A stretch of 33,253 nucleotides of DNA from Pseudoneobacillus rhizosphaerae (GTDB lineage: Bacteria; Bacillota; Bacilli; Bacillales; Cytobacillaceae): NCBI RefSeq assembly GCF_917563885.1, contig NZ_CAKJTG010000034.1, forward strand, positions 1 to 33,253, in the 5' to 3' direction. Below, piece by piece: positions 7,700-14,684 of the stretch (the stretch's first letter is position 1; every line of letters begins with the position of its first letter). The notes under the pieces are model-generated. The model was not told where the DNA came from, did not search any database, and was given only the letters and a program-made list of their open reading frames with translations. A program made the position numbers and the translations under genes.

Positions 7700-7748
7700 C
7701 AATGTACTCACTTCCTCATTCAACCATGTTGGAAAAAAGTATACATTG
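7700..7748 (-). other. Nested hairpin in the leader between riboswitch and first gene
   Basis: On the minus strand CAATGTATAC ... GTACATTG closes an interior with TTCC/GGAA and CAAC/GTTG pairs: three stacked stems in about 50 nt. It lies in the roughly 300-nt untranslated stretch (7581-7881) after the riboswitch terminator. Apart from this hairpin, that stretch holds only short closed frames and a partial copy of a 50-bp segment (7621-7674 resembles 7828-7875). Confidence 0.35.
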
Positions 7749-7881
7749 GTCTACTTAACGCCTAGCAAGCTAAGAAACTCTCTACGCGTTCTGTCTCCCT
7801 AGTACCTTTTTCGAAAATAGGCATAATAAAAAGACCTACTTTATTCTCCAAGCTGCTTTCATGCTGTTACATATAAATAAC

Positions 7882-7920
7882 AACAAAAAAACCGCCTGAA
7901 AAAGGTGGTCTATAGACCTC
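7882..7920 (-). terminator. Riboswitch expression-platform terminator
   Basis: On the minus strand ACCACC (7909-7904) and GGCGGT (7896-7891) form a stem with one A-C mismatch and a 7-base loop, followed by seven T (7890-7884). An alternative pairing upstream, GGTC/GACC around TATA at 7918-7907, would compete with it. This fits a switch that ends transcription when c-di-AMP is bound. Confidence 0.7.
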
Positions 7921-8062
7921 CTTCGCTTAGCCGACGAAGTTAGCTGACGGGTAGGATGGCGAAAGAGTAATCTCATCCCTTCTACATAAGTAGAATTAAC
8001 CCCAATTAGTGGTTCCTCCGTTCTCCATTTGGAGATTGGGCCGAATTATTTAATTTGATGTT
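7917..8062 (-). promoter_or_regulatory. Cyclic-di-AMP riboswitch (ydaO/yuaA class)
   Basis: Minus-strand sequence follows the ydaO consensus in order: AACGGAGGAACC, TTGGGGTTAAT, a variable hairpin (TTCTACTTATGTAGAA), GGGAT, then CCCGTCAGCTAACTTCGTC, and the 3-prime AAGCGAAGGAGG. These are the strongly conserved ligand-pocket segments. The class binds c-di-AMP and switches off downstream genes, very often potassium transporters (yuaA is ktrA). A terminator follows directly, and the operon downstream ends with a KtrB-type channel. The 5-prime limit is approximate because the P1 partner strand is not obvious. Confidence 0.93.
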
Positions 8063-8193
8063 TACGTGCCCTATTCTACTCCGACCTGTTAGCAATGTAA
8101 ATTAATAAATTTAACCGAATTCAACGATATTTAACTCTATTTCATACGGAATCTCTCTTTATCTCAATATCTCATATGAATTCAAAATATCCA

Positions 8194-8649
8194 TTAAAAT
8201 GGTTTTAAGATCATCAGAGAAATGATAATGATAAAAATACCATTTTCAATATATTCACACATAAAAAGCTTTCTAGATAAACCGTAATATTCATCCGGAA
8301 TATTTTCACCTTGGTGAGATTTTAATAGGGCCTTAATTGGCTTTGATCTAGGCGATAGGGCAAGTGGTCCCATCGCTAATGCAATCAAAAATAGAATAAG
8401 ACTTGTGACATACCAACCCATATAAAATAGGCTTGTGTTTAAGATACCCATGAGTATGCCAGTGACTAGTAATAAAATACCGCCAATCATGACAAAAATA
8501 TGTAGTTTATGTCTAACTGCGTAAGAATGTCTTAATTCGGTCATGTTTTTTCCCGACTTTACAACTGTTGTTAAAATAAAGCCTGGTCCCATCCCTAAAA
8601 TGGCGGAAAAGATATGTAAAAAGACAAGAACCTTGTAAAAACTAATCAT
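8194..8649 (-). CDS. DUF2269 family integral membrane protein
   Basis: A 151-aa protein with four hydrophobic segments (about residues 3-28, 48-70, 74-97, 130-150). The opening MISFYKVLVFLHIFSAILGMGPGF, with its conserved histidine and glycines, is typical of DUF2269. These small membrane proteins have no established function; the conserved histidine has led to suggestions of redox or heme involvement. GGAGG lies about nine bases before the ATG. It stands alone upstream of the riboswitch operon on the same strand, and the gap of about 100 bp between them contains no strong terminator. Confidence 0.75.
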   Translation of the reverse strand: MISFYKVLVFLHIFSAILGMGPGFILTTVVKSGKNMTELRHSYAVRHKLHIFVMIGGILLLVTGILMGILNTSLFYMGWYVTSLILFLIALAMGPLALSPRSKPIKALLKSHQGENIPDEYYGLSRKLFMCEYIENGIFIIIISLMILKPF

Positions 8650-8707
8650 TTCTTTCCAAACCTCCGTTCACTACAACTATACATTTTATCACAAACAGAC
8701 AAAAAAA

Positions 8708-8738
8708 TTGGTATACAGGCCGCATAAATTTATATAAT
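8708..8738 (+). promoter_or_regulatory. Promoter of the GNAT gene
   Basis: TTGGTA (8708-8713), 17 bp, then TATATA (8731-8736), which overlaps a perfect TATAAT at 8733-8738 (19-bp spacing). The start near 8745 would give a leader of about 110 nt that contains a terminator hairpin. Confidence 0.6.
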
Positions 8739-8780
8739 TGGAAGGATTATGCATTTTTTGATGGAATTCTTTAAGAGAAA

Positions 8781-8832
8781 CTTTACCCTTAACTAAATTT
8801 TATAGGTTGTAAAGGGTGAAAGGAATTTTTTT
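8781..8832 (+). terminator. Terminator-like hairpin inside the leader of the GNAT gene (candidate attenuator)
   Basis: CTTTACCCTT (8781-8790) pairs with AAGGGTGAAAG (8812-8822), ten pairs with one bulged G and a 21-base loop. GAA and seven T follow. No plus-strand gene lies upstream: the nearest is divergent DUF2269. The hairpin therefore sits between the promoter at 8708-8738 and the ribosome site at 8841-8848, where it can only act on the downstream gene. Confidence 0.6.
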
Positions 8833-8853
8833 GGCCATATAGGAGGGGTACAA

Positions 8854-9345
8854 TTGTCAGAATTTAAAATAAGACATGGAAGCACCGCTGACATCAATTT
8901 TTTATGGGAAATGTTATATCAAGCTATTTATGTTCCTGAGGGACATACACCACCTTCAAAAGAAATAATCAATGAACCTCATATAAAACAAATTTTAGAA
9001 GGGTGGGGAAGAAGCGGAGATTTATCGTTAATTGCAATGGATATCTCCAATCAACCCGTTGGGGCAGTGTGGATTCGATTATTCAGTGAGGATAATAAAA
9101 CCTTTGGATATGTTGACCAAGAAACCCCGATTCTAGGAATCGCCCTACATCCTCATGCTCGAGGAAAAGGTATAGGAACATTACTAATAGAAGCAGTTTT
9201 AAAAGAGGCTAAGGAATTGGGTTATAAAAAAATGTCACTTAGCGTGGATCCAAATAACCCAGCCCTTCGTTTATATGAACGTTTTGGATTTAAAAAAATC
9301 GGTGTAGATGGGACATCTTGGGATATGGTAACTGAAATAGTATAA
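8854..9345 (+). CDS. GNAT family N-acetyltransferase
   Basis: A 163-aa single-domain GNAT protein. The acetyl-CoA binding loop is HARGKGIG (the R/Q-x-x-G-x-G/A motif) after the beta-4 strand LGIALHP. The C-terminal signature SLSVDPNNPALRLYERFGFKKIG is typical of RimI-like enzymes. The start is TTG at 8854, with AGGAGGGG (8841-8848) five bases upstream. The acceptor substrate cannot be predicted. A T-tailed hairpin in its leader suggests transcription attenuation. Confidence 0.88.
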   Translation: MSEFKIRHGSTADINFLWEMLYQAIYVPEGHTPPSKEIINEPHIKQILEGWGRSGDLSLIAMDISNQPVGAVWIRLFSEDNKTFGYVDQETPILGIALHPHARGKGIGTLLIEAVLKEAKELGYKKMSLSVDPNNPALRLYERFGFKKIGVDGTSWDMVTEIV

Positions 9346-9378
9346 AAAGTTTGTTTACATAAGAAAGGTTGATGAAAA

Positions 9379-9858
9379 ATGAGTGTGTATCCATTTAAAG
9401 TTACAACCATAAAAGGGGAAGAAGTAAGTCTTGAGAATTACAAAGGAAAGGTTTTATTAGCCGTCAATACCGCAAGTGAATGTGGACTTACCCCCCAGTA
9501 TGCCGAGCTTCAAAAAATCTATGATCAATATAAAGAAAATGGATTTTTTGTATTAGGCTTTCCTTGTAATCAGTTTGGAGGCCAAGAGCCTGGAAGTGAA
9601 GAGAAAATTTCTGAGTTTTGCAGCCTGAATTACGGTGTGAGCTTTCCATTGTTTGCAAAAGTAGATGTGAATGGAGAGAATGCACATCCGTTATTCCAAT
9701 ACTTAAAAGAGGAATCGCCAAGACAATCTGAATCATCAGATATCGAGTGGAATTTTGCTAAGTTTTTAATAAATCGAAATGGGCAGGTAGTTGGTAGGTA
9801 TGCTCCGTCTGTATCTCCGATCGATATCGGTGATGATATTGAGAAATTGTTAGGATAG
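9379..9858 (+). CDS. Glutathione peroxidase-family thiol peroxidase
   Basis: 159 aa, the usual bacterial length (BsaA/Gpx type). The peroxidatic cysteine is C35 in NTASECGLTPQY. The other active-site residues are visible: glutamine in FPCNQFGGQEPG, and tryptophan and asparagine in IEWNFAKFLI. A further cysteine in SEFCSLNYG fits the resolving position of thioredoxin-dependent members. Bacilli lack glutathione, so the enzyme probably reduces hydroperoxides with thioredoxin or bacillithiol electrons. It lies 33 bases after the GNAT gene and ends at a strong terminator; it may share that transcript or have its own start. Confidence 0.93.
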   Translation: MSVYPFKVTTIKGEEVSLENYKGKVLLAVNTASECGLTPQYAELQKIYDQYKENGFFVLGFPCNQFGGQEPGSEEKISEFCSLNYGVSFPLFAKVDVNGENAHPLFQYLKEESPRQSESSDIEWNFAKFLINRNGQVVGRYAPSVSPIDIGDDIEKLLG

Positions 9859-9890
9859 ATATTATATAGGAATATTGAGGTTATAAATCA

Positions 9891-9916
9891 AAACGGGCTA
9901 TAGATGCCCGTTTTTT
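9891..9916 (+). terminator. Terminator after the peroxidase gene
   Basis: AAACGGGC (9891-9898), loop TATAGAT, GCCCGTTT (9906-9913) and further T. The stem is perfect. The gap from here to 10038 shows no convincing promoter for the encapsulin operon; TTTACT near 9968 and AT-rich sequence after it are the best guess. Confidence 0.9.
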
Positions 9917-10056
9917 AATTTTCATGGCCAAAACGGTCACTAATCCGTGCTGCTATTCCCCCATTTTTTACTTTTCTACTAATAATAGTTTTAAAAGTAC
10001 CTCGCAACGTCAATACTGTCTTGTAGTTTGATTTCTTGAGGGAGGCTGCAGGTAAA

Positions 10057-10641
10057 GTGAAAGAGGAACTAAAAATTTTCTATCATATATTTACAACCAC
10101 AAAGGATGCAATTGAAAAGTTTATGAATATGTTAGACCCCGTGATTCAAAATGCAATTGATGATCATGAAAGACTTTATTATCACCATATTTTTGAGGAA
10201 GAGGAGCAGCGTTTATCTCGTTTAGTAGTGCTCATACCGCTCATTCAAAAATTCCAACAGGAAAAGGAAGAGAAAGATTTTTCACCAACTAATAATGAAT
10301 TTAATCGGCTTTTACAAGAATTAAATCTCGAAAAATTTGGCCTACATAACTTCGTTGAACATCTTGATTTAGCCCTTTTCCGATTTAAAGATGAAGAACG
10401 AAGCACATTATTAAATCAATTAAGGGAAGTTTCCTATAAGGATTACCAACAGGTAAAGGCAATGTTAGCTGAAATTAATGGGCGGTTTGATACGAACTAT
10501 GTAGATCCCCATGCCTATCATGATGAAGAACATGATCATCTAGACCGCTCAGCGACATCAGCTCCAACAAAAGCCACAACAACAACCAACAGCCGTGGAA
10601 TGCAACCTAAAAAGGGCTTTACAGTCGGGAGTTTAATATAA
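10057..10641 (+). CDS. IMEF iron-mineralising encapsulin cargo protein
   Basis: About 194 aa. The body is a helical, ferritin/hemerythrin-like protein with acidic and histidine-rich segments (DDHERLYYHHIFEEEEQRL; LHNFVEHLDLALF), the pattern of the Iron-Mineralising Encapsulin-associated Firmicute cargo. It oxidises Fe(II) and mineralises iron inside a large nanocompartment. A flexible linker rich in Thr, Ala and Ser, after a HDEEHDH stretch, leads to the C-terminal targeting peptide KKGFTVGSLI, which docks inside the shell. The start is GTG at 10057: AGGGAGG (10039-10045) lies 11 bases upstream, and the opening VKEELKIFYHIFTTTK fits the family. The TTG at 10036 overlaps that ribosome site. 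The shell gene follows after 19 bases. Confidence 0.93.
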   Translation: MKEELKIFYHIFTTTKDAIEKFMNMLDPVIQNAIDDHERLYYHHIFEEEEQRLSRLVVLIPLIQKFQQEKEEKDFSPTNNEFNRLLQELNLEKFGLHNFVEHLDLALFRFKDEERSTLLNQLREVSYKDYQQVKAMLAEINGRFDTNYVDPHAYHDEEHDHLDRSATSAPTKATTTTNSRGMQPKKGFTVGSLI

Positions 10642-10660
10642 AAAAGGAGAGGTAAGAAAC

Positions 10661-11509
10661 ATGATGAAATCGCAATTATTTCCAGATGCACCATTAACCG
10701 ATACAGAATTTACCCAATTGGATAAAACCGTTATTGATGCGGCCCGTAGACAATTAGTGGGACGCAGATTTATTGAATTATATGGACCGCTAGGCAGAGG
10801 TGTTCAAAGCATCCCAAACGATGTGTTCACAGAAAACTTTGATGCGAAAATGGATTTCCAGGGATCTTTTGATACCGTAATTGAGTCTAGTAAAAGGGTG
10901 AATTTAACGATTCCATTACTTTATAAAGATTTCGTTCTATATTGGCGTGATTTAGAGCAAGCAAAGGTTTTAGATATCCCTGTTGATTTTTCGCCAGCTG
11001 CCAATGCAGCAAGGGATGTGGCAAATTTAGAAGACCAGATGATTTTCCATGGAGCAAAGGAGTTTGATATTTCTGGACTGATGAATGTCCCTGGACGTCT
11101 AACCCATTTAATAGACGAATGGTATGAGTCCGGAAATGCTTTTCAGGATATTGTGGATGCTCGAAATAAGTTACTTGAAATGGGGCATAATGGACCTTTT
11201 GCATTAGTACTCTCACCAGAGCTTTATTCCCTTTTACACCGTGTACATAGAGATACGAATGTGTTGGAAATTGAACATGTCCGTGAATTAGTTACAGATG
11301 GAGTGTTTCAATCTCATGTACTTAGAGGAAAAACGGGTGTTCTCGTTAATACGGGTCGTAACAATCTGGACCTTGCCGTTTCGGAGGATTTTGATACAGC
11401 TTATTTGGGTGAAGAAGGGATGAGTCACCCATTCAGGGTTTACGAGACAGCCGTTTTAAGAGTCAAACGCCCATCTGCTATTTGTACATTGGAAGATGCG
11501 GGAAAATAG
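10661..11509 (+). CDS. Family 1 encapsulin shell protein (HK97 fold)
   Basis: 282 aa, longer than the ~265 aa of small T=1 encapsulins and the same as remembered for T=4 IMEF encapsulins such as that of Quasibacillus thermotolerans. Family hallmarks are the N-terminal helix (DAARRQLVGRRFIELYGPLG), the extended-loop region KRVNLTIPLLYKDFVLYWRDLE, the P-domain LEDQMIFHGAKEFDISGLMN, and the C-terminal strand RVYETAVLRVKRPSAICTLE. The N-terminal helix normally lines the inner face where targeting peptides bind. GGAGAGG precedes the ATG. It is flanked by two cargo genes carrying the same tag. The product should be a shell of about 40 nm for iron storage. Confidence 0.95.
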   Translation: MMKSQLFPDAPLTDTEFTQLDKTVIDAARRQLVGRRFIELYGPLGRGVQSIPNDVFTENFDAKMDFQGSFDTVIESSKRVNLTIPLLYKDFVLYWRDLEQAKVLDIPVDFSPAANAARDVANLEDQMIFHGAKEFDISGLMNVPGRLTHLIDEWYESGNAFQDIVDARNKLLEMGHNGPFALVLSPELYSLLHRVHRDTNVLEIEHVRELVTDGVFQSHVLRGKTGVLVNTGRNNLDLAVSEDFDTAYLGEEGMSHPFRVYETAVLRVKRPSAICTLEDAGK

Positions 11510-11522
11510 CGGGTGATTGTCG

Positions 11523-11882
11523 ATGAATAGAAGAGCTTTTACAGTTGGCTCGCTAATACCGGGGAGTATCATCCCCCAACTAACGACACCCGTTTCTGTA
11601 AATAAAGAGTCAATACCAGTATCAACGCCCAAAAAGCCAATCATTATTATGCAAAATAAACGTATATTTGAGATAAAGCAGGTAAAAGGAAAACTATTAG
11701 ACTCTGCCTTAAGCCAAGGAAAACCGATACAATATAAATGCAGAAAAGGTACTTGTGGGCAATGCACTGTCAAGGTTATGGAAGGTGTTGGACTGACCAA
11801 TCCTAATAACCTTGAGCTTAAGAAACTAGGAAATGAAATTGCTAATGGCTATCGGTTAGCATGTCAGGCGGATATCATCTAA
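11523..11882 (+). CDS. Encapsulated 2Fe-2S ferredoxin with N-terminal targeting tag
   Basis: About 119 aa. The N-terminus carries RAFTVGSLIPGS, the same FTVGSLI core found at the C-terminus of the IMEF protein, followed by a flexible Pro/Ser/Thr linker (to about residue 40). A plant-type ferredoxin domain follows: ligands CRKGTCGQC (C-x4-C-x2-C) and the fourth cysteine in RLACQADII. The ATG at 11523, with GGGTGAT upstream, is preferred over the TTG at 11517; it starts 13 bases after the shell gene stop. The likely role is electron delivery into the shell to reduce stored Fe(III) and release iron, by analogy with Bfd for bacterioferritin (inference). An inverted terminator follows. Confidence 0.92.
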   Translation: MNRRAFTVGSLIPGSIIPQLTTPVSVNKESIPVSTPKKPIIIMQNKRIFEIKQVKGKLLDSALSQGKPIQYKCRKGTCGQCTVKVMEGVGLTNPNNLELKKLGNEIANGYRLACQADII

Positions 11883-11888
11883 TCAAAA

Positions 11889-11915
11889 AACGAGGTCCTT
11901 TTTACGGACCTCGTT
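11889..11915. terminator. Bidirectional terminator between the encapsulin operon and the convergent gene
   Basis: AACGAGGTCC (11889-11898), loop TTTTTAC, GGACCTCGTT (11906-11915): a perfect 10-bp stem with A and T runs on either side. It lies within 37 bases separating the two stop codons. Confidence 0.9.
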
Positions 11916-11918
11916 TTA

Positions 11919-12398
11919 TTATGCAAATAACCGCTCATTCATATGAACAATATTATCTTCTACATTGAACGGAAGGGTAATATTATGTTTATTTAATTCC
12001 TTCACACTTACATCACGCACAAGCTTTAACGCTTCTCTTTTGAAGGTTTGAGTAACGAACCCTGCATTCACTTCACATAGTTTTTGTAAATATTGAAGTG
12101 TATCGCGTACCATCATTTGCTGGATATACGTATTATTTAACTGGCAAATTAATTTATGTTGTAAGCCTTTAATGACCGCAATTTGGTCGACATGGGCAAT
12201 GATATTGACCCCTTTTTCATCGATAAAACCGAACGAAACATATTGTCCCTTTGAGATATCAACATTCGTAAACACGGGGTTTAGAAAGGTTTCACCTGAT
12301 GATAACTGAATCATATCAGCTTCGGCTGCTCCACCAATTTTTCGCTTATTTGAAATAACTGTATGAATATCCTTCAACCCAAATAGCATGTTAAACAT
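11919..12398 (-). CDS. Unrecognised Fur-controlled protein convergent with the encapsulin operon
   Basis: A 159-aa protein I do not recognise. It has no signal peptide or membrane segment. The N-terminal half (residues ~25-85) alternates short hydrophobic stretches suggesting a small beta domain (SSGETFLNPVFTNVDISKGQYVSFGFIDEKGVNIIAHVDQI). The C-terminal half (~85-150) looks helical, ending FNVEDNIVHMNERLFA. It contains two cysteines (residues ~89 and ~112) and four or more histidines, without a recognisable metal motif. GGAGGG lies six bases before the ATG. Its promoter holds a Fur box in the -35/-10 spacer, so it should be made when iron is scarce. It faces the iron-storage operon tail to tail, which hints at a role in iron release or in managing the shell (inference). 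Confidence 0.85.
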   Translation of the reverse strand: MFNMLFGLKDIHTVISNKRKIGGAAEADMIQLSSGETFLNPVFTNVDISKGQYVSFGFIDEKGVNIIAHVDQIAVIKGLQHKLICQLNNTYIQQMMVRDTLQYLQKLCEVNAGFVTQTFKREALKLVRDVSVKELNKHNITLPFNVEDNIVHMNERLFA

Positions 12399-12439
12399 AT
12401 GATCCCTCCGCCTAATCCTATCGTGATGTCTATACCCTT

Positions 12440-12468
12440 ATACTAAAGATAATGAGAATCATTGTCAA
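12440..12468 (-). promoter_or_regulatory. Fur-regulated promoter (Fur box inside the spacer)
   Basis: On the minus strand TTGACA (12468-12463), a 17-bp spacer and TAGTAT (12445-12440). The plus strand reads GATAATGAGAATCATTGTC at 12448-12466, 17 of 19 matches to the Fur consensus GATAATGATAATCATTATC. Fur with iron would block RNA polymerase completely; loss of iron would give strong expression. Confidence 0.9.
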
Positions 12469-12562
12469 TGTGATTTCGCCATTAAATGTGTCTGTAGTGT
12501 GATGGTGTTTATTTCCACTCATTTGAAATAAGATTTGTCCCAACTCTGCTTCATAAAAGTTC

Positions 12563-12600
12563 CAAAAAAATAGAGGAAAGACGTTTAACCGCCCAACCTC
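12563..12600 (-). terminator. Probable terminator of the LTA synthase gene
   Basis: On the minus strand GAGG (12600-12597) and CCTC (12576-12573) enclose a TT/TT internal loop and GGGCG/CGTCT pairs, followed by TATTTTTTT. It starts within the stop codon. The stem is weaker than others in this window. Confidence 0.5.
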
Positions 12601-14449
12601 AATTTTTTGTTTCCTTCATTCGAATATAGTCTGAGTGCTGCATAATCATTAACGTATAATTCATTTTTTGTTGCAGTCCCTCTACATTTTTCACTTGCTT
12701 CATCGTTTTACGATTGTAGATGGATGCCGATAACTTAGCGCTTGGTGCCGTATATATCGCGTTATCGCTAATAAATGAACCTCCTGGTAAGTAATAACGC
12801 ATTCCGAGTAGATTTTTTTCATATTGAAAAAGATTGTGGCCAATCATTTGTGATTCATGCTCAATGCCTAATAGATTAAGTAAAGTCGGCATTAAGTCAA
12901 TTTGTCCTCCAAGCTGTGAATTTGTTTCACCAGTAAAAATGCCTGGAGCCGTGAATAAAACAGGTACAATAAAGCGGTCATTCATATTATATTCGTGTCC
13001 CAGCAATGATTTTAAGAGCTTTTTATCATTAGCAGTAACAGGCGCCCCATGTAATCCTGAATGGTCACCATATATGAGGATAACTGAATTTTCATATAGA
13101 CCACGCTGTTTTAATTGTTCGATAAACAAACCAATTTGTTGATCTGTGTAATGAACGGATTGTAAGTAATTTCCCACATACGTATCGTGAAAACGCTCTG
13201 GTAGTTTTAGAGTTTGATAGTTTTTAGGCATTTCAAAAGGTGTATGGTTGGTTAGCGTAATAATATTGGAATACATAAGGTTATGTTTTTTTAATTGCTT
13301 TGGCAGCTGTGATTCAACATATTCGAAAAGTACTTCATCTGCAGGACCAAATCCGATTTCTTTTACATTAGGGATCTCTTTGTTTGTATAGACGTAATCA
13401 AAACCTAAGGAAGGATACAGTTGATCACGATTCCAGTAGTTAATGTCGTCCGCATGATAGGTGGCAGTGCCGTAACCATTCTTTTCCAACGTGCGAACAA
13501 GTGAAGGAATTTCGCTACCATCAATCAAATTCACCGTTGGATCCATCCCCTCAGGATATAAGGAGGTATGCATGAGCCACTCTGCATCAGATGTATTCCC
13601 TGCACCTATTTGTTGATAAACATTGTTGAAATAGGCACTATCCTTCAAAAGTGCATTTAAATTAGGGGTTATTTCGTGATTATTAATTTTTAAATTAATC
13701 ACAAATTTTTGTAAGGATTCTACCTGAATGGTGAATACTTGACGGTTCCTAGCTAGACCGTATGAAGCGTGCTCGGTAAAAGGGACGTAAGAATTTCCTT
13801 TCAACTCTTCTATTTTTTGTTCAGACAAATCGTCATTTGAGGCAAGCGCTTTACCGATACTTCGTTCAAATGCTTGAACGATTTGAGATTGAATATAGCC
13901 GTGCTTTTTAGCGAAATAAGAAACATCTATTAATGGATATCGGAAAGCGATGATGGTCATCAATAGTCCGAAACAACTAAAACCGATTGCCCAACCCCTT
14001 GCATTTGAAAAAGAAAGGCTTCGACCTTCTTTCGAAAAATACCAAATGAGCGGAATAATCAATATAACGTCCAGGAAAAATAAATAATCAAATGGAGTTC
14101 CTAAAAGTGCTACAGTGCCACCGACAGAATTAGATTGATAAATTTGTTTGACATCATAATAGGATGGAACAGTTGAAAAATATCTAGTGTAATACAGTAC
14201 GACAATAAATAAAATCGAAAGAAAGAGATAATAAGTCCAGATCGCTAACCAAGTCCTCTTTTTAAAAATCATTGTAAGAATAATTACCGTAAGAGCCCAT
14301 AGCGGAAACTCCACTAGTAAAATATGAAAAAATGATTTGTTATCAAAAATAATGATTTGAAATGCAGTTAATTTTATAAACAAAATGATTAAAAGTAAGG
14401 AGATTGGATGGAGGCAGTACTTCATAAAATCAATCCCATTCATTTTCAT
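12599..14449 (-). CDS. Lipoteichoic acid synthase-family protein (LtaS-like)
   Basis: About 616 aa. The N-terminal ~200 residues hold five membrane segments; the rest is an extracellular alkaline-phosphatase/sulfatase domain. The catalytic threonine is in GNTSDAEW (near residue 285) and a metal-binding glutamate in QVESLQ. Further metal ligands lie in IYGDHSGLHG. This is the polyglycerol-phosphate polymerase architecture of LtaS. Bacilli carry several paralogues (LtaS, YfnI, YqgS, YvgJ) and I cannot decide which this is. The ATG at 14449 is chosen: AGAGGTG lies about 10 bases upstream, and the upstream in-frame extension reads through that ribosome site. The gene stands alone, next to a region of decayed genes. 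Confidence 0.88.
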   Translation of the reverse strand: MKMNGIDFMKYCLHPISLLLIILFIKLTAFQIIIFDNKSFFHILLVEFPLWALTVIILTMIFKKRTWLAIWTYYLFLSILFIVVLYYTRYFSTVPSYYDVKQIYQSNSVGGTVALLGTPFDYLFFLDVILIIPLIWYFSKEGRSLSFSNARGWAIGFSCFGLLMTIIAFRYPLIDVSYFAKKHGYIQSQIVQAFERSIGKALASNDDLSEQKIEELKGNSYVPFTEHASYGLARNRQVFTIQVESLQKFVINLKINNHEITPNLNALLKDSAYFNNVYQQIGAGNTSDAEWLMHTSLYPEGMDPTVNLIDGSEIPSLVRTLEKNGYGTATYHADDINYWNRDQLYPSLGFDYVYTNKEIPNVKEIGFGPADEVLFEYVESQLPKQLKKHNLMYSNIITLTNHTPFEMPKNYQTLKLPERFHDTYVGNYLQSVHYTDQQIGLFIEQLKQRGLYENSVILIYGDHSGLHGAPVTANDKKLLKSLLGHEYNMNDRFIVPVLFTAPGIFTGETNSQLGGQIDLMPTLLNLLGIEHESQMIGHNLFQYEKNLLGMRYYLPGGSFISDNAIYTAPSAKLSASIYNRKTMKQVKNVEGLQQKMNYTLMIMQHSDYIRMKETKN

Positions 14450-14544
14450 AAAAACAAACACCTCTTCATTAAATAATAATCTATGTATCTTGCAATTAAT
14501 TATGATTAACAAAATAGCCCAAGAAGAATGCTACCTTGATAAGA

Positions 14545-14679
14545 TTATGCAGGTAAATCAGAATTGTTTCCACCTAAAAGCGATTTTAATAAATCAGCCT
14601 GTCCACCTTTAATCATACTAAAAAAGTCCTCATTCAAAAACTTTTTTATCTGTATTTGATAGGTATTTAGTTGAATCAT
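14545..14679 (-). CDS. Small 44-aa open frame, unrecognised, possibly a gene remnant
   Basis: ATG to TAA on the minus strand encodes 44 residues beginning MIQLNTYQIQIKKF and ending LLKSLLGGNNSDLPA, with a protein-like composition (charged helix, then a Gly-Asn tail). No ribosome site precedes the ATG, and the start abuts the broken MFS gene on the other strand. It may be the end of a gene cut by the same rearrangement, or a chance frame. Confidence 0.25.
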   Translation of the reverse strand: MIQLNTYQIQIKKFLNEDFFSMIKGGQADLLKSLLGGNNSDLPA

Positions 14680-14684
14680 AGTGA

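Noticed and set aside
7606-7754. Minus-strand open stretch of about 49 codons and a 20-codon frame (MPIFEKGTRETERVESFLAC) in the riboswitch-operon leader
   Set aside because: The long stretch has no plausible start and ends in the next ribosome site; the short one has no good ribosome site. Both are treated as untranslated leader.
8183-8196. CCATTTTAATGG palindrome at the end of the DUF2269 gene as a terminator
   Set aside because: The stem is short and AT-rich, overlaps the stop codon and has only a weak T tail.
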